Shown: positions 10,436 to 22,116, counted from the first letter of the stretch. The stretch: DNA of 64,000 nucleotides from Chromohalobacter sarecensis (GCF_023061135.1 NZ_JAKGAN010000010.1:1-64000); one strand, 5' to 3'. Notes: generated by a model not told the origin, from the sequence alone. A program made the numbers and translations.

Positions 10436-13400
10436 ATGAAAGATTTGGTGAAAGTCCTCAAATCGCAGGCACAGTCCGAAGAATTCGATGCGATCAAGAT
10501 TACGCTCGCGTCGCCGGACCTGATCCGCTCCTGGTCCTACGGCGAAGTCAAAAAGCCTGAGACCATCAACTACCGTACGTTCAAGCCCGAGCGTGATGGC
10601 CTGTTCTGTGCCAAGATTTTCGGCCCGGTAAAGGATTACGAGTGCTTGTGCGGTAAGTACAAGCGCATGAAGCATCGTGGCATCATTTGCGAAAAGTGCG
10701 GCGTCGAGGTTACTAAGGCCGCCGTGCGCCGCGAGCGTATGGGACATATCGAACTGGCTGCGCCGGTGGCGCATATCTGGTTCCTCAAGTCGCTGCCGTC
10801 ACGCATCGGCTTGTTCCTGGACATGACCCTGCGCGATATCGAGCGTGTGCTCTATTTCGAAAGCTTCATGGTCATCGATCCAGGCATGACCACGCTCGAG
10901 CGTGGTCAATTGCTCAACGATGAGCAGTACTTCGAAGCGCTGGAAGAATTCGGCGACGACTTCGATGCCCGCATGGGCGCCGAAGCCGTACAGGCGTTGC
11001 TTAACGATGTCGACCTTGGGGAAGAGATCGAGCGTCTGCGCGAAGAAGTGCCGCAGACCAACTCCGAAACCAAGATCAAGAAGCTCTCCAAGCGCTTGAA
11101 GCTGTTGGAGGCCTTCTACAAGTCCGGTAACGATCCGGCGTGGATGATCATGGAAGTGCTACCGGTACTTCCGCCGGATCTGCGTCCGTTGGTGCCGCTC
11201 GACGGTGGCCGTTTCGCGACCTCGGATCTCAACGATCTGTATCGCCGCGTGATCAACCGCAACAACCGCCTGAAGCGGCTGCTCGACCTCAATGCGCCGG
11301 ATATCATCGTGCGCAACGAGAAGCGCATGCTGCAGGAATCGGTCGATGCGTTGCTCGACAACGGCCGTCGCGGCCGTGCCATCACCGGCTCCAACAAGCG
11401 TCCTTTGAAGTCGCTGGCCGACATGATCAAGGGTAAGCAGGGACGTTTCCGCCAGAACCTGCTGGGCAAGCGTGTCGACTATTCAGGCCGCTCGGTGATC
11501 ACCGTGGGTCCGACGTTGCGTCTGCACCAGTGCGGCTTGCCCAAGAAGATGGCGCTCGAGCTGTTCAAGCCCTTCATCTACTCCAAGCTACAAGCGAGCG
11601 GCCAAGCGTCTACCATCAAGGCCGCCAAGAAGATGGTCGAGCGCGAGTTGCCGGAAGTGTGGGACATCCTCGCCGATGTCATCCGCGAGCACCCGGTGAT
11701 GCTCAACCGTGCCCCGACGCTGCACCGCCTGGGTATCCAGGCCTTCGAGCCGCTGTTGATCGAAGGCAAGGCGATTCAACTGCATCCGTTGGTGTGCGCG
11801 GCGTATAACGCCGACTTCGACGGTGACCAGATGGCCGTGCACGTCCCGCTGACGCTGGAAGCGCAGCTCGAGGCGCGGACACTGATGATGGCCACCAACA
11901 ATGTGCTCTCGCCAGCCAACGGCGAGCCCATCATCGTGCCGTCCCAGGACGTAGTGTTGGGTCTGTATTACATGACCCGCGAGAAGATCAATGCCAAGGG
12001 CGAAGGCATGGTCTTCGCCAACCTTAAAGAAGTCGAGCGTGCCTTCGGCACCGAAAGTGTCTCGATGCATGCGCGGGTCAAGGTGCGTCTCACCGAGTAC
12101 GATCGGGACGAGGCAAGCGGCGAACTGATCGGCACGACCTCGCTGCACGACACCACCGTAGGACGTGCCTTGTTGTTCCGTATCCTGCCGAAGGGGATGC
12201 CTTACGAGCTGGTCGATCAGCCGATGAAGAAAAAGGCGATCTCGACGCTGATCAACGCCGTCTATCGTCGTGCCGGTCTCAAGGACACGGTCATTTTCGC
12301 CGACCAACTGATGTATACCGGCTTCCGTTTGGCGACCTGGTCGGGCGCGTCGATCGGGGTCAACGACTTCGTCATTCCCGATTCGAAGAAGGAAATCGTC
12401 GACGGGGCCGAGGACGAGGTCAAGGAAATCGAGGATCAGTTCTCCTCCGGTCTAGTGACTGCGGGCGAGAAGTACAACAAGGTCATCGATATCTGGTCCA
12501 AGGCCAACGACAAGGTCGCCAAGGCGATGATGGCAGGGATCTCCAAGGAGACCGTCACCGACCGTCACGGCGAGCAGGTCGAACAGGACTCTTTCAACAG
12601 TGTCTTCATCATGGCCGACTCCGGGGCACGTGGTAGCGCCGCACAGATCCGTCAGTTGGCGGGTATGCGCGGGCTGATGGCGAAGCCGGATGGCTCGATC
12701 ATCGAGACGCCGATCACCGCCAACTTCCGTGAAGGCCTGAACGTCCTGCAGTACTTCATCTCGACGCACGGCGCTCGTAAGGGTCTGGCGGATACGGCAC
12801 TCAAGACCGCTAACTCCGGTTACTTGACGCGTCGTCTGGTGGACGTGTCTCAGGACTTGGTGGTGACCGAAGAGGATTGCGACACGCATGAAGGGTTGAC
12901 GGTACACCCGGTGATCGAAGGCGGCGACGTCATCGTATCGCTGGCACAGCGCGTGCTAGGCCGTGTCGTGGCGCAGGATGTCGTCGACCCTGCCAACGAC
13001 GAGATATTGATTCCGCGCGGCACCTTGCTGGATGAGGCGTGGTGCGCCGAGCTCGATACCATGGGCGTGGACGAGATCATCGTACGTAGCGCGATTTCTT
13101 GCGAAACGTCGCATGGTGTGTGCGCATCGTGCTATGGCCGTGACTTGGCGCGTGGCCATCAGGTTAACATCGGCGAAGCTGTCGGCGTCATTGCGGCGCA
13201 GTCGATCGGCGAGCCGGGTACCCAGCTCACCATGCGTACCTTCCACATCGGGGGGGCCGCATCGCGTGCCTCGGCCGTCGATAGCGTTCAGGTCAAGCAT
13301 GGCGGCACGGTACGCCTGCATAACATCAAGCATGTCGAGCGCACTGACGGCAAACTCATCGTGGTTTCCCGCTCGAGCGCCTTAGCCGTCGCCGACGACC

Positions 13401-14653
13401 ATGGTCGCGAGCGCGAGTACTACAAGTTGCCGTATGGTGCCGAGTTGTCGGTGCGCGACGGCGACGTGGTTGAAGGTGGGACGCCGGTCGCCAAGTGGGA
13501 TCCGCACACTCACCCGGTCGTGGCCGAGGTTGAGGGCAAGGCCCAGTTCAGCGATATGGAAGATGGCATCACGATCCACCGCAGCGTGGATGAGATGACC
13601 GGCCTTTCGAACATCGAGGTAATCGAGACCGCCGCGCGTCCGACCTCTGGTCGTGAAAAGCGCCCGATGATCATGTTGGTCGATGACAATGGTGAGCATG
13701 TCACGCTGCCGGGCTCCAATACCCCTGTGCAGTACATGCTGCCCGGCAAAGCCATTATCGCGGGCGAAAACGGTGACCAGGTCGGGGTCGGTGAGGTCAT
13801 TGCGCGTATCCCGGTCGAAGCGTCCGGCAATAAGGACATCACCGGTGGTCTGCCGCGTGTCGCCGATTTGTTCGAGGCACGTAAGCCCAAAGAGCCGGCG
13901 ATTCTGGCCGAGGTCACCGGGACCATCAGCTTTGGCAAGGAAACCAAGGGCAAGCGTCGCCTGACGGTCACGCCTGAAGAGGGCGATCCAGTCGAAATGC
14001 TGATTCCCAAGTGGCGTCAGATTGGTGTTTTCGAAGGCGAGACGGTGGAAAAAGGCGAGGTCATCTCTGATGGCCCCAGCAATCCCCACGACATCCTGCG
14101 CTTGCTCGGGATCGCGGAACTGGCCAAGTACATCACGGTCGAGATCCAAGACGTCTATCGCCTGCAAGGCGTGGTCATCGATGACAAGCACATCGAGGTG
14201 ATCGTGCGCCAGATGCTGCGCAAGGTGGAAATCACCGATGCCGGAGATTCTTCCTTCATCACCGGCGATCAGGCGGAGTACGTCCGCGTCCTCGAGGAAA
14301 ACGCACGCCTGGAACAGGAAGGTAAATTCCCGGCCAAATGCGAACGTTTGCTGCTGGGTATCACCAAGGCGAGCCTGGCAACCGAGTCGTTCATCTCGGC
14401 AGCGTCGTTCCAGGAAACCACGCGTGTATTGACCGAGGCGGCAGTGTCCGGCAAGCGCGACTACCTGCGCGGCCTCAAGGAAAACGTCGTGGTGGGTCGC
14501 CTGGTGCCCGCCGGGACCGGATTGGCGCACCATACCGAGCGGCGTCGCAAGCGCGAGGATGATGAGCACACGGTCAACCCGTCCGCCTCCGATGTCGAGC
14601 AGGAATTGGGCGCGCAGCTCACTGCGCTGGACGCCGACGACGAAGACCTCTAG
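10436..14653 (+). CDS. rpoC: RNA polymerase beta' subunit
   Basis: Carries the catalytic magnesium site. The 1405-residue protein shows [12 protein letters not shown] (about 458), whose three aspartates hold the active-site Mg. The N-terminal zinc ribbon has C70, C72, C85 and C88; the second zinc site has its cysteines in the segment starting [12 protein letters not shown] (about 890). The C-terminus is strongly acidic. Start and length agree with Pseudomonas homologues. Confidence 0.99.
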   Translation: MKDLVKVLKSQAQSEEFDAIKITLASPDLIRSWSYGEVKKPETINYRTFKPERDGLFCAKIFGPVKDYECLCGKYKRMKHRGIICEKCGVEVTKAAVRRERMGHIELAAPVAHIWFLKSLPSRIGLFLDMTLRDIERVLYFESFMVIDPGMTTLERGQLLNDEQYFEALEEFGDDFDARMGAEAVQALLNDVDLGEEIERLREEVPQTNSETKIKKLSKRLKLLEAFYKSGNDPAWMIMEVLPVLPPDLRPLVPLDGGRFATSDLNDLYRRVINRNNRLKRLLDLNAPDIIVRNEKRMLQESVDALLDNGRRGRAITGSNKRPLKSLADMIKGKQGRFRQNLLGKRVDYSGRSVITVGPTLRLHQCGLPKKMALELFKPFIYSKLQASGQASTIKAAKKMVERELPEVWDILADVIREHPVMLNRAPTLHRLGIQAFEPLLIEGKAIQLHPLVCAAYNADFDGDQMAVHVPLTLEAQLEARTLMMATNNVLSPANGEPIIVPSQDVVLGLYYMTREKINAKGEGMVFANLKEVERAFGTESVSMHARVKVRLTEYDRDEASGELIGTTSLHDTTVGRALLFRILPKGMPYELVDQPMKKKAISTLINAVYRRAGLKDTVIFADQLMYTGFRLATWSGASIGVNDFVIPDSKKEIVDGAEDEVKEIEDQFSSGLVTAGEKYNKVIDIWSKANDKVAKAMMAGISKETVTDRHGEQVEQDSFNSVFIMADSGARGSAAQIRQLAGMRGLMAKPDGSIIETPITANFREGLNVLQYFISTHGARKGLADTALKTANSGYLTRRLVDVSQDLVVTEEDCDTHEGLTVHPVIEGGDVIVSLAQRVLGRVVAQDVVDPANDEILIPRGTLLDEAWCAELDTMGVDEIIVRSAISCETSHGVCASCYGRDLARGHQVNIGEAVGVIAAQSIGEPGTQLTMRTFHIGGAASRASAVDSVQVKHGGTVRLHNIKHVERTDGKLIVVSRSSALAVADDHGREREYYKLPYGAELSVRDGDVVEGGTPVAKWDPHTHPVVAEVEGKAQFSDMEDGITIHRSVDEMTGLSNIEVIETAARPTSGREKRPMIMLVDDNGEHVTLPGSNTPVQYMLPGKAIIAGENGDQVGVGEVIARIPVEASGNKDITGGLPRVADLFEARKPKEPAILAEVTGTISFGKETKGKRRLTVTPEEGDPVEMLIPKWRQIGVFEGETVEKGEVISDGPSNPHDILRLLGIAELAKYITVEIQDVYRLQGVVIDDKHIEVIVRQMLRKVEITDAGDSSFITGDQAEYVRVLEENARLEQEGKFPAKCERLLLGITKASLATESFISAASFQETTRVLTEAAVSGKRDYLRGLKENVVVGRLVPAGTGLAHHTERRRKREDDEHTVNPSASDVEQELGAQLTALDADDEDL

Positions 14654-14661
14654 ACGTATGC

Positions 14662-14698
14662 CGTCAAGTCCGGCGTCCACGTGGCGGCGGACTTGACG
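14662..14698 (+). repeat. Inverted repeat after rpoC
   Basis: CGTCAAGTCCG (14662-14672) and its complement (14688-14698) form a perfect 11-bp stem with a 15-nt loop but no T run. The right arm contains the -35 hexamer of the rpsL promoter, so the end of the rpoBC message and the start of str transcription are physically merged. Confidence 0.7.
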
Positions 14699-14722
14699 TG
14701 GCTCGTCGCCAGACATTAGAAT
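14693..14722 (+). promoter_or_regulatory. Sigma70 promoter of the str operon
   Basis: TTGACG (14693-14698), 18-bp spacer, TAGAAT (14717-14722), followed by a GC-rich start region. It would give a leader of about 70 nt before rpsL. Confidence 0.75.
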
Positions 14723-14801
14723 GCGCAGCCTTTAACAGTGGGGTGGGTACGTCCTGTCCCAATGTTGAAAGGTTTGGCAACCATTGGAGTCAGCTACAGA
14801 T

Positions 14802-15176
14802 ATGGCAACGATCAATCAGCTCGTGCGCAAGCCGCGCAAGCGCCCGGCCGCCAAGAGCGACGTGCCGGCGCTGCAGTCTTGCCCGCAAAAGCGCGGGGTT
14901 TGCACCCGTGTATACACCACCACCCCGAAGAAGCCGAACTCGGCGCTGCGTAAGGTCTGCCGTGTGCGCCTGACGAATGGCTACGAAGTCGCTTCCTATA
15001 TCGGCGGTGAAGGTCACAACCTGCAGGAACACTCCGTGGTCCTGATTCGCGGCGGTCGTGTAAAAGACTTGCCGGGTGTGCGTTATCACACCGTTCGCGG
15101 CGCGCTGGATACTTCCGGTGTTCAGAATCGCCGTCAGGGCCGTTCCAAGTACGGTACCAAACGTCCCAAGTCTTGA
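14802..15176 (+). CDS. rpsL: Ribosomal protein S12
   Basis: 30S decoding-centre protein and target of streptomycin-resistance mutations. The 124 residues match E. coli exactly in length. [13 protein letters not shown] contains the wild-type lysines at the classical resistance site, and [13 protein letters not shown] the second one. The ATG at 14802 is used, with GGAG 12 nt upstream; the earlier in-frame start would add six unrelated residues. First gene of the str operon. Confidence 0.97.
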   Translation: MATINQLVRKPRKRPAAKSDVPALQSCPQKRGVCTRVYTTTPKKPNSALRKVCRVRLTNGYEVASYIGGEGHNLQEHSVVLIRGGRVKDLPGVRYHTVRGALDTSGVQNRRQGRSKYGTKRPKS

Positions 15177-15196
15177 TCGCGAGGCGATCAAGACTT
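15168..15196 (+). promoter_or_regulatory. Perfect hairpin across the rpsL stop codon
   Basis: AAGTCTTGATCGC (15168-15180) pairs perfectly with 15184-15196 around a GAG loop, 13 bp, and contains the rpsL TGA. No T run follows. In E. coli the rpsL-rpsG intercistronic RNA is where S7 binds to repress the str operon; this hairpin and the remaining 90-nt spacer are the equivalent place. Confidence 0.6.
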
Positions 15197-15286
15197 CAAC
15201 TGTTGTCGGTCAGATAAGAGTAAGGTCGAGCGCGCGCGGCGTCGTCTCGAGTTTACCTGAAGGACCCTTCGAAACGAGGGCTTATC

Positions 15287-15757
15287 ATGCCTAGAAGAAA
15301 AGTTGTAGCCAAACGCGAAATCCTTCCGGATCCGAAGTTCGGAAGTGAGCGTCTGGCCAAGTTCATGAACCACCTGATGATCAGCGGCAAAAAATCTGTA
15401 GCTGAGCGCATCGTTTACGGTGCGCTGGACAGGGTTGCCGAACGTAGCAAGGATGAGCCGCTGGAAATCTTCGACAAGGCGCTGGAAACGATCCAGCCGA
15501 TGGTCGAGGTCAAGTCTCGCCGCGTTGGCGGTGCGACCTATCAGGTGCCCGTGGAAGTCCGTCCCTCTCGCCGTCAGGCCCTGGCCATGCGTTGGCTGGT
15601 GGATGCGGCGCGCAGTCGTGGTGAGAAGACCATGGTGCAGCGCCTCGCCGGTGAAATGCTGGACGCCGCCGAAGGCAAGGGTGCTGCTGTGAAGAAGCGT
15701 GAAGACGTGCATCGCATGGCAGATGCCAACAAGGCCTTCTCTCACTACCGCTTCTAA
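15287..15757 (+). CDS. rpsG: Ribosomal protein S7
   Basis: Primary 16S-binding protein that nucleates the 30S head and contacts E-site tRNA. The 156 residues equal the short (non-K12) E. coli form. Signature segment [17 protein letters not shown] near the N-terminus. It lies 110 nt after rpsL and 18 nt before fusA. In E. coli S7 is the autogenous repressor of this operon. Confidence 0.98.
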   Translation: MPRRKVVAKREILPDPKFGSERLAKFMNHLMISGKKSVAERIVYGALDRVAERSKDEPLEIFDKALETIQPMVEVKSRRVGGATYQVPVEVRPSRRQALAMRWLVDAARSRGEKTMVQRLAGEMLDAAEGKGAAVKKREDVHRMADANKAFSHYRF

Positions 15758-15775
15758 CCAACGGGGTATTCCATC

Positions 15776-17896
15776 GTGGCACGCAAGACTCCGCTTAATC
15801 GCTACCGTAATATCGGTATCGTGGCTCACGTCGACGCCGGGAAAACTACCACTACCGAGCGTGTTCTGTTCTATACCGGCCTGTCGCACAAGGTCGGGGA
15901 GGTTCATGATGGTGCTGCCACCATGGACTGGATGGAGCAGGAGCAGGAGCGTGGTATTACCATTACCTCCGCTGCGACTACCTGTTTCTGGCAGGGGATG
16001 AGCAAGCAGTTCGATGAGCATCGCATCAATATCATCGATACACCGGGGCACGTTGACTTCACGATCGAAGTCGAACGCTCCTTGCGTGTCCTCGACGGTG
16101 CCGTCGTTGTGCTGTGTGGCTCCTCCGGTGTGCAGCCCCAGACCGAAACAGTCTGGCGTCAGGCCAACAAGTATGAAGTTCCGCGCATGGTGTTCGTCAA
16201 CAAGATGGACCGTGCCGGGGCCGATTACTTCATGGTGCTCGACCAGCTCAAGCAGAAGCTGGGCGCCAATACCGTTCCCATCCAGATCAACTGGGGCGCG
16301 GAAGATAACTTCAAAGGGGTTATCGACCTGATTCAGATGAAAGGCGTTCTCTGGGACGAGGCCAACCATGGCATGAACTATGAGCTGGTCGACATTCCCG
16401 ACGAGCTCAAGGAAACCGCCGAAAAGTATCGTGAAGCAATGGTTGAGGCCGCCGCCGAGGCGTCTGAAGAGTTGATGGATAAATACCTCGAAGAGGGTGC
16501 CCTCTCCGAGGCGGACATCAAGGCTGGCTTGCGTCGCCGTACCCTGGATAACGAGATCGTTCTGGTAACGTGCGGTAGCGCGTTCAAGAACAAGGGCGTC
16601 CAGGCGGTACTCGATGGCGTGATCGAATACATGCCGTCGCCGACCGAAGTCAAGGCTATCGAAGGTGAGCTTGACGACAAGGATGGCACTGTCGCCACGC
16701 GTGAAGCTGACGATAAGGCCCCCTTCGCCGCGCTGGCCTTCAAGATCGCCACTGATCCGTTCGTCGGTACGTTGACCTTTATCCGTGTCTACTCGGGTGT
16801 GCTCAAGTCCGGTGACAGTATCTTCAATTCCGTGAAGAGCAAGAAGGAGCGCGTGGGCCGTATCGTCCAGATGCACTCCAATTCACGCGAGGAGATCAAG
16901 GAAGTCTACGCGGGCGATATCGCCGCGTGCATCGGGCTCAAGGATGTCACTACCGGTGACACTCTGTGTGATCTGCATGACAAGATCATCCTCGAGCGCA
17001 TGGAATTTCCGGATCCGGTGATCTCGGTCGCTGTGGAGCCGAAATCCAAGCCCGACCAGGAGAAGATGGGGACCGCGCTGGGCAAATTGGCTCAGGAAGA
17101 CCCCTCTTTCCGCGTCAAGACCGACGAGGAAACCGGTCAGACGATCATTTCTGGTATGGGGGAGCTTCACCTCGATATCATCGTTGACCGTCTGCGTCGT
17201 GAATTCAAAGTCGACGCCAATATCGGTAAGCCGCAGGTTGCCTACCGCGAGACGATTCGCGCCAGTGTCGAGCAGGAAGGCAAGTTCGTTCGTCAGTCGG
17301 GCGGTCGTGGTCAGTACGGTCACGTGCTGCTGCGCATTGAGCCGCTGACGGCCGAAGACAAAGGCGAAGACGAAGAAATGAACTTCAAGTTCGCCTCCGA
17401 AATCGTCGGTGGTGTGGTTCCCAAGGAATACGTGCCGGCCGTCGAGAAAGGGGCCTATGAGCAGCTGCAGAACGGTGTCATCGCGGGCTATCCGATGATT
17501 GACGTCAAGGTCACGCTGTTCGATGGTTCCTACCATGACGTGGACTCGAACGAGACTGCGTTCAAGGTTGCCTCTTCCATGGCGATCAAGGAAGGCGCAC
17601 CGAAGGCCAAGGCCGTGCTGCTGGAGCCGGTGATGAAGGTCGAAGTCGTGACCCCCGAGGAGTTCATGGGTGATGTCATGGGTGACCTTAACCGTCGCCG
17701 TGGTCTCGTACAGGGCATGGATGACTCCTCTATGGGGAAAGTCATTCGCGCCACGGTGCCGCTGGCTGAGATGTTCGGTTATGCGACCGACCTGCGCTCT
17801 CAGACCCAGGGCCGCGCAAGCTACACCATGGAGTTTGCGGATTACGAAGAGGCGCCCTCCAGCGTCGTTGAAGCCGTCATCAACCAGAATGGTTAA
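15776..17896 (+). CDS. fusA: Elongation factor G
   Basis: Translocase GTPase that moves tRNA-mRNA after peptide-bond formation and also helps recycle ribosomes. GTG start. The 706 residues contain the P-loop [12 protein letters not shown] (about 16-27), DTPGHVDF (about 88) and NKMDRAGAD (about 142), followed by domains [18 protein letters not shown] near the end is typical of domain V. It is the canonical single-gene str-operon form. Confidence 0.98.
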   Translation: MARKTPLNRYRNIGIVAHVDAGKTTTTERVLFYTGLSHKVGEVHDGAATMDWMEQEQERGITITSAATTCFWQGMSKQFDEHRINIIDTPGHVDFTIEVERSLRVLDGAVVVLCGSSGVQPQTETVWRQANKYEVPRMVFVNKMDRAGADYFMVLDQLKQKLGANTVPIQINWGAEDNFKGVIDLIQMKGVLWDEANHGMNYELVDIPDELKETAEKYREAMVEAAAEASEELMDKYLEEGALSEADIKAGLRRRTLDNEIVLVTCGSAFKNKGVQAVLDGVIEYMPSPTEVKAIEGELDDKDGTVATREADDKAPFAALAFKIATDPFVGTLTFIRVYSGVLKSGDSIFNSVKSKKERVGRIVQMHSNSREEIKEVYAGDIAACIGLKDVTTGDTLCDLHDKIILERMEFPDPVISVAVEPKSKPDQEKMGTALGKLAQEDPSFRVKTDEETGQTIISGMGELHLDIIVDRLRREFKVDANIGKPQVAYRETIRASVEQEGKFVRQSGGRGQYGHVLLRIEPLTAEDKGEDEEMNFKFASEIVGGVVPKEYVPAVEKGAYEQLQNGVIAGYPMIDVKVTLFDGSYHDVDSNETAFKVASSMAIKEGAPKAKAVLLEPVMKVEVVTPEEFMGDVMGDLNRRRGLVQGMDDSSMGKVIRATVPLAEMFGYATDLRSQTQGRASYTMEFADYEEAPSSVVEAVINQNG

Positions 17897-17925
17897 CCGT
17901 TAGCTAACGTAAAGAGGTTATAGCA

Positions 17926-19119
17926 GTGGCTAAGGAAAAATTTGAACGTTCCAAAGCGCATATCAACGTCGGCACCATCGGTCACGTCGACCATGGCAAG
18001 ACCACGCTGACTGCGGCTCTGACTCGCGTTTCCGCGGAAGTTTTCGGCGGCGATTGGCGCGAATTCGATACTATCGACAATGCGCCTGAAGAGCGTGAGC
18101 GCGGTATCACCATCGCGACTGCTCACGTCGAATACCAGTCCGAAGTTCGCCATTACGCGCACGTCGACTGCCCGGGTCACGCTGACTACGTCAAGAACAT
18201 GATCACCGGTGCCGCCCAGATGGACGGCGCGATCTTGGTCTGCTCCGCTGCTGACGGCCCCATGCCGCAGACACGCGAGCACATCCTGCTGTCTCGTCAG
18301 GTTGGCGTTCCGTACATCGTCGTGTTCCTGAACAAGGCTGACATGGTCGATGACGAAGAACTGCTCGAGCTGGTCGAGATGGAAGTTCGTGAGCTTCTCA
18401 ACGAGTACGACTTCCCGGGTGATGACACGCCGATCGTTATCGGTTCCGCGCTGATGGCGCTGGAAGGCAAGGACGACAACGGCATGGGTACCACTGCCGT
18501 TGCCAACCTGATCAAAGCTCTGGACGCGTATATTCCGGAGCCGGAACGTGCCATCGATCAGCCGTTCCTGATGCCGATCGAAGACGTGTTCTCGATTTCC
18601 GGTCGCGGTACTGTCGTAACCGGTCGTGTCGAGCGCGGCATCGTCAAGAGCGGTGAAGAAGTCGAGATCGTGGGTCTCAAGGACACTGCGAAAACGACCG
18701 TCACCGGTGTCGAGATGTTCCGCAAGCTGCTCGACGAAGGTCGTGCTGGCGAGAACATCGGTGCGCTGCTGCGTGGCACCAAGCGTGATGACGTCGAGCG
18801 TGGTCAGGTCCTGGCCAAGCCGGGCACGATCAATCCGCACACTACCTTCGAAGCCGAAGTCTATGTGCTGTCCAAGGAAGAAGGTGGTCGTCATACGCCG
18901 TTCTTCAAGGGCTATCGTCCGCAGTTCTACTTCCGGACCACTGACGTGACCGGTACTTGTGAGCTGCCGGAAGGCGTCGAAATGGTCATGCCGGGCGACA
19001 ACGTCCAGATGACTGTGACGCTGATCGCACCGATCGCCATGGAAGACGGCCTTCGCTTCGCGGTTCGCGAAGGTGGACGTACCGTGGGTGCCGGTGTTGT
19101 CGCCAAGATTGTCAAGTAA
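17926..19119 (+). CDS. tufA: Elongation factor Tu
   Basis: GTPase that carries aminoacyl-tRNA to the ribosome. GTG start with AAAGAGG upstream. The 397 residues show GHVDHGKTT (about 19), DCPGHADY (about 81) and [10 protein letters not shown] (about 137), then the two beta-barrel domains. This is the only tuf gene in the window: the second copy usual between tRNA-Thr and tRNA-Trp is absent here. A terminator follows at once, closing the str operon. Confidence 0.98.
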   Translation: MAKEKFERSKAHINVGTIGHVDHGKTTLTAALTRVSAEVFGGDWREFDTIDNAPEERERGITIATAHVEYQSEVRHYAHVDCPGHADYVKNMITGAAQMDGAILVCSAADGPMPQTREHILLSRQVGVPYIVVFLNKADMVDDEELLELVEMEVRELLNEYDFPGDDTPIVIGSALMALEGKDDNGMGTTAVANLIKALDAYIPEPERAIDQPFLMPIEDVFSISGRGTVVTGRVERGIVKSGEEVEIVGLKDTAKTTVTGVEMFRKLLDEGRAGENIGALLRGTKRDDVERGQVLAKPGTINPHTTFEAEVYVLSKEEGGRHTPFFKGYRPQFYFRTTDVTGTCELPEGVEMVMPGDNVQMTVTLIAPIAMEDGLRFAVREGGRTVGAGVVAKIVK

Positions 19120-19141
19120 GGGTTTCGCCCTTCGATGATCG

Positions 19142-19170
19142 AAGGGGGCTCCTTTGGGGAGCCCCCTTTC
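19142..19170 (+). terminator. str operon terminator after tufA
   Basis: An 11-bp stem (19142-19152 with 19158-19168) with a TTTGG loop and a short T-rich tail. It separates the str from the S10 transcription unit, whose own promoter starts 10 nt later. Confidence 0.85.
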
Positions 19171-19179
19171 TGTGCATGT

Positions 19180-19208
19180 TTGACACTCACTGTCAGCCTG
19201 CCTATAAT
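19180..19208 (+). promoter_or_regulatory. Consensus promoter of the S10 operon
   Basis: TTGACA (19180-19185), a 17-bp spacer and TATAAT (19203-19208): an exact match to the sigma70 consensus. Transcription should start near 19215 and leave a leader of only about 58 nt before rpsJ. Confidence 0.92.
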
Positions 19209-19272
19209 GCGCATCCTTTGAATGCGTGGGTAGACGGCTCGCGCCGTCGACATCCATTGGAGTTTAAGGCTA

Positions 19273-19584
19273 ATGCAGAACCAAAAGATTCGCATTCGGT
19301 TGAAGGCCTTTGACCATCGCCTGATTGACCAGTCCGCGCAAGAAATCGTGGATACCGCGAAGCGTACGGGTGCTCAGGTCCGTGGTCCGATCCCACTACC
19401 GACTAATCGCGAGCGCTATACCGTATTGATCTCTCCGCACGTCAACAAGGACGCGCGCGATCAGTACGAGATTCGCACTCACAAGCGTGTGCTCGACATT
19501 GTCGAACCCACGGAAAAAACTGTAGACGCGCTGATGAAGCTCGACCTCGCCGCTGGCGTGGATGTGCAAATCAAGCTCGACTGA
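19273..19584 (+). CDS. rpsJ: Ribosomal protein S10 (NusE)
   Basis: 30S head protein that also acts as NusE in antitermination complexes with NusB and bridges NusG to the ribosome. The 103 residues match the family; [16 protein letters not shown] opens the protein and the tRNA-side loop includes [18 protein letters not shown] lies 10 nt before the ATG. First gene of the S10 operon, then an unusually long 130-nt spacer. Confidence 0.98.
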   Translation: MQNQKIRIRLKAFDHRLIDQSAQEIVDTAKRTGAQVRGPIPLPTNRERYTVLISPHVNKDARDQYEIRTHKRVLDIVEPTEKTVDALMKLDLAAGVDVQIKLD

Positions 19585-19714
19585 CCACACTAGTCACTAG
19601 CGGCTTTTCCAAAAGGTCGCCACGCCGGGATGGCGTCACACAATGTGCTAGTGGAATGCTCTGGAAAGGGCAGCCATAGCGGGTGATAGCCCCGTACACT
19701 AAAGGAGACTGAAC
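19585..19714 (+). promoter_or_regulatory. Structured 130-nt spacer between rpsJ and rplC
   Basis: CACTAGC (19595-19601) can pair with GCTAGTG (19647-19653), enclosing CTTTT/AAAAG and CGCCA/TGGCG hairpins. A second CACTAG copy at 19588-19593 offers a competing 5' arm, and CGGG/CCCG (19680-19683 with 19691-19694) lies just before the AAAGGAG ribosome site of rplC. Other gaps in this operon are mostly under 40 nt. Function unknown; a translational control element is inferred. Confidence 0.5.
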
Positions 19715-20353
19715 ATGACTATCGGTTTGGTCGGTAAGAAGAGCGGTATGACCCGCATCTTTACCGAAAATGGCGCCTCCGTGCCCGTAACCGTTATCGA
19801 GGTCGAACCGAACCGCGTGACTCGCGTCAAAACCGTCGAAAGTGACGGCTATAGCGCGATTCAGGTGACTTCGGGATCCCGCAAGGCCAAGCACTTGACC
19901 AAGGCTGCCGCAGGGCAATATGCCAAGTCAGGTGTCGAGGCCGGTCGTGCATTGATGGAGTTTCGTCTGGCAGAAGGCGAAGACACTCCTAAGGTGGGCG
20001 GCAACATCACCGTATCCCTCTTTGAAGCCGGTCAGAAAATCGATGTGACTGGTACCTCTAAAGGCAAGGGCTTCCAGGGCGCCGTCAAGCGCTGGAATTT
20101 CCGCACCCAAGACAATGGTCACGGTAACTCGCTTGCGCACCGCGCACCGGGCTCCATCGGTATGTGCCAGACGCCAGGTCGCGTCTTCAAGGGCAAGAAG
20201 ATGGCCGGTCAGATGGGCAATGAGCGTGTCACTGTCCAGAGCCTGGAAATCGTGCGCGTCGATGCCGAGCGTAATTTGCTGTTGGTCAAAGGCGCCGTGC
20301 CGGGTGCGACCGACTGCGAAGTCATCGTACGCAGTGCCGTTAAAGCTCGCTGA
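19715..20353 (+). CDS. rplC: Ribosomal protein L3
   Basis: Early 50S assembly protein whose long loop reaches the peptidyl-transferase centre. The 212 residues include [14 protein letters not shown] and the glutamine-containing [21 protein letters not shown] segment region near 145-165. Strong AAAGGAG ribosome site. rplD starts 14 nt later. Confidence 0.98.
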   Translation: MTIGLVGKKSGMTRIFTENGASVPVTVIEVEPNRVTRVKTVESDGYSAIQVTSGSRKAKHLTKAAAGQYAKSGVEAGRALMEFRLAEGEDTPKVGGNITVSLFEAGQKIDVTGTSKGKGFQGAVKRWNFRTQDNGHGNSLAHRAPGSIGMCQTPGRVFKGKKMAGQMGNERVTVQSLEIVRVDAERNLLLVKGAVPGATDCEVIVRSAVKAR

Positions 20354-20367
20354 GGGGTATGAGACCG

Positions 20368-20976
20368 ATGAATTTGAATCTCGCAGGTGCCGAAACCGGC
20401 ACTGTCGAAGTGTCCGACGCTACCTTCGGTAAAGAGTTTAACGAGTCGCTGGTCCACCAGGTCGTGACTGCGTACTTCGCAGCCGGTCGCCAGGGGACTC
20501 GTGCACAGAAGACTCGCGCCGAAGTACGTGGCGGCGGCAAGAAGCCGTGGCGTCAAAAAGGAACCGGCCGTGCGCGTGCCGGCACTATCCGCTCGCCGCT
20601 GTGGCGCAGTGGTGGTGTGACCTTTGCGGCACGCCCGCAAGACTACACCCAGAAAGTCAATCGTAAGATGTACCGCGCGGCCATGCGCTCGATTCTCTCC
20701 GAGCTGGTGCGTCAGGAACGTCTGGTCGTCGTTGACAGCATTGCGGTGGATGCCCCCAAGACCAAGCAGCTGATTGCCAAGCTGAAGGACCTGGATCTCG
20801 AGAAAGCGCTGATCGTCACCGAAGATATCGACGAAAAGCTGTTTCTCGCCGCGCGTAACATTCCCTACGTCGATGTGGTGGATGTCGCGGCTGCCGATCC
20901 GGTGAGCCTGGTTGCCTTTGACAAGGTGCTGGTCACCGTTTCCGCTCTGCGTAAATTCGAGGAGAAGCTGGGATGA
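20368..20976 (+). CDS. rplD: Ribosomal protein L4
   Basis: 50S protein lining the exit tunnel and, in E. coli, the autogenous regulator of the S10 operon. I take the ATG at 20368 because AGGGG is 10 nt upstream and the product [20 protein letters not shown] aligns with known L4 starts; the in-frame ATG at 20359 is only one nt from that site. 202 residues. The tunnel loop shows [19 protein letters not shown]. Its stop overlaps the rplW start by 4 bp. Confidence 0.96.
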   Translation: MNLNLAGAETGTVEVSDATFGKEFNESLVHQVVTAYFAAGRQGTRAQKTRAEVRGGGKKPWRQKGTGRARAGTIRSPLWRSGGVTFAARPQDYTQKVNRKMYRAAMRSILSELVRQERLVVVDSIAVDAPKTKQLIAKLKDLDLEKALIVTEDIDEKLFLAARNIPYVDVVDVAAADPVSLVAFDKVLVTVSALRKFEEKLG

Positions 20977-21269
20977 ACCAGGAACGCGTATTCAAGGTTC
21001 TGCTCGGGCCTCACATGACCGAGAAGGCCGCATTCGCCGCCGAAAACAACCAGTACGTGTTCAAGGTGGCCCAGGACGCGACCAAGCCCGAGATCAAGAA
21101 AGCCGTCGAAGCGCTCTTCGAAAAGAAGGTCGCCGGTGTGCAGGTCTTGAACGTCAAGGGTAAGACCAAGCGCACGCAACACGGTGTTGGTCTGCGCAAG
21201 GGATATCGCAAGGCATACGTCACTCTGGCGGCCGGCGAGACTCTCGAAGACTTCTCTGGCGCCGAGTAA
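20973..21269 (+). CDS. rplW: Ribosomal protein L23
   Basis: Tunnel-exit protein that docks trigger factor and SRP. The 98 residues contain [12 protein letters not shown] near the N-terminus and [13 protein letters not shown] basic loop residues near 70, as in other L23 proteins. Starts inside the rplD stop (ATGA), implying coupled translation. Confidence 0.97.
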   Translation: MNQERVFKVLLGPHMTEKAAFAAENNQYVFKVAQDATKPEIKKAVEALFEKKVAGVQVLNVKGKTKRTQHGVGLRKGYRKAYVTLAAGETLEDFSGAE

Positions 21270-21285
21270 GGCAGGAGTACGGATC

Positions 21286-22116
21286 ATGGCAGTTGTTAAG
21301 ACCAAACCCACGTCCGCCGGTCGTCGTCACGTCGTCAAAGTCGTCAACGACGAGCTCTACAAGGGCCGCCCTTATGCCGGCCTATTGGAGAAGCAATCCA
21401 AGAGCGGCGGTCGTAACAATAACGGTCGTATCACTACCCGTCATGTCGGGGGTGGTCACCGTCAGCACTATCGTGTGATCGATTTCAAACGTGCCAAGGA
21501 TGGCGTTGCCGCCGTCGTTGAGCGCCTCGAATACGATCCCAATCGTAGCGCCAACATTGCGCTGCTCAAGTACCTGGATGGCGAGCGTCGCTACATCATC
21601 GCTCCGCGTGGCGTGAAAGCGGGCGACCGCTTGGAGTCCGGCGTCAATGCAGCGATCAAGCGTGGTAACGCGCTGCCGCTGCGTAACATTCCGGTAGGGT
21701 CTACCGTGCACTGCATCGAGATGAAGCCTGGCAAGGGTGCTCAGATCGCGCGGAGTGCCGGGGCCAGTGCCCAATTGGTAGCACGTGAAGGCAACTACGC
21801 CACGGTGCGTCTACGCTCCGGCGAGATGCGCAAGATTCTGGCGGAATGTCGTGCAACCCTGGGTGAAGTGGGCAATTCCGAGCACAGCCTCCGTCAACTT
21901 GGCAAAGCCGGTGCGAAGCGCTGGAGAGGCGTGCGCCCGACGGTTCGCGGTGTTGCGATGAACCCGGTGGACCATCCGCATGGTGGTGGTGAAGGCCGCT
22001 CCAGCGGTGGCCGTCATCCGGTCAGCCCGTGGGGTATTCCCACCAAGGGCCACAAGACCCGCAAGAACAAGCGCACCGAAAAGCTGATCGTCCGTCGCCG
22101 CAAGGCCCGGAAATAA
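21286..22116 (+). CDS. rplB: Ribosomal protein L2
   Basis: Core 50S protein at the subunit interface and peptidyl-transferase centre. The ATG at 21286 follows GCAGGAG and gives 276 residues; upstream in-frame codons lie inside rpl[21 protein letters not shown] (about 222-241) is the hallmark segment with the conserved histidine. The basic tail [20 protein letters not shown] is intact. Confidence 0.98.
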   Translation: MAVVKTKPTSAGRRHVVKVVNDELYKGRPYAGLLEKQSKSGGRNNNGRITTRHVGGGHRQHYRVIDFKRAKDGVAAVVERLEYDPNRSANIALLKYLDGERRYIIAPRGVKAGDRLESGVNAAIKRGNALPLRNIPVGSTVHCIEMKPGKGAQIARSAGASAQLVAREGNYATVRLRSGEMRKILAECRATLGEVGNSEHSLRQLGKAGAKRWRGVRPTVRGVAMNPVDHPHGGGEGRSSGGRHPVSPWGIPTKGHKTRKNKRTEKLIVRRRKARK

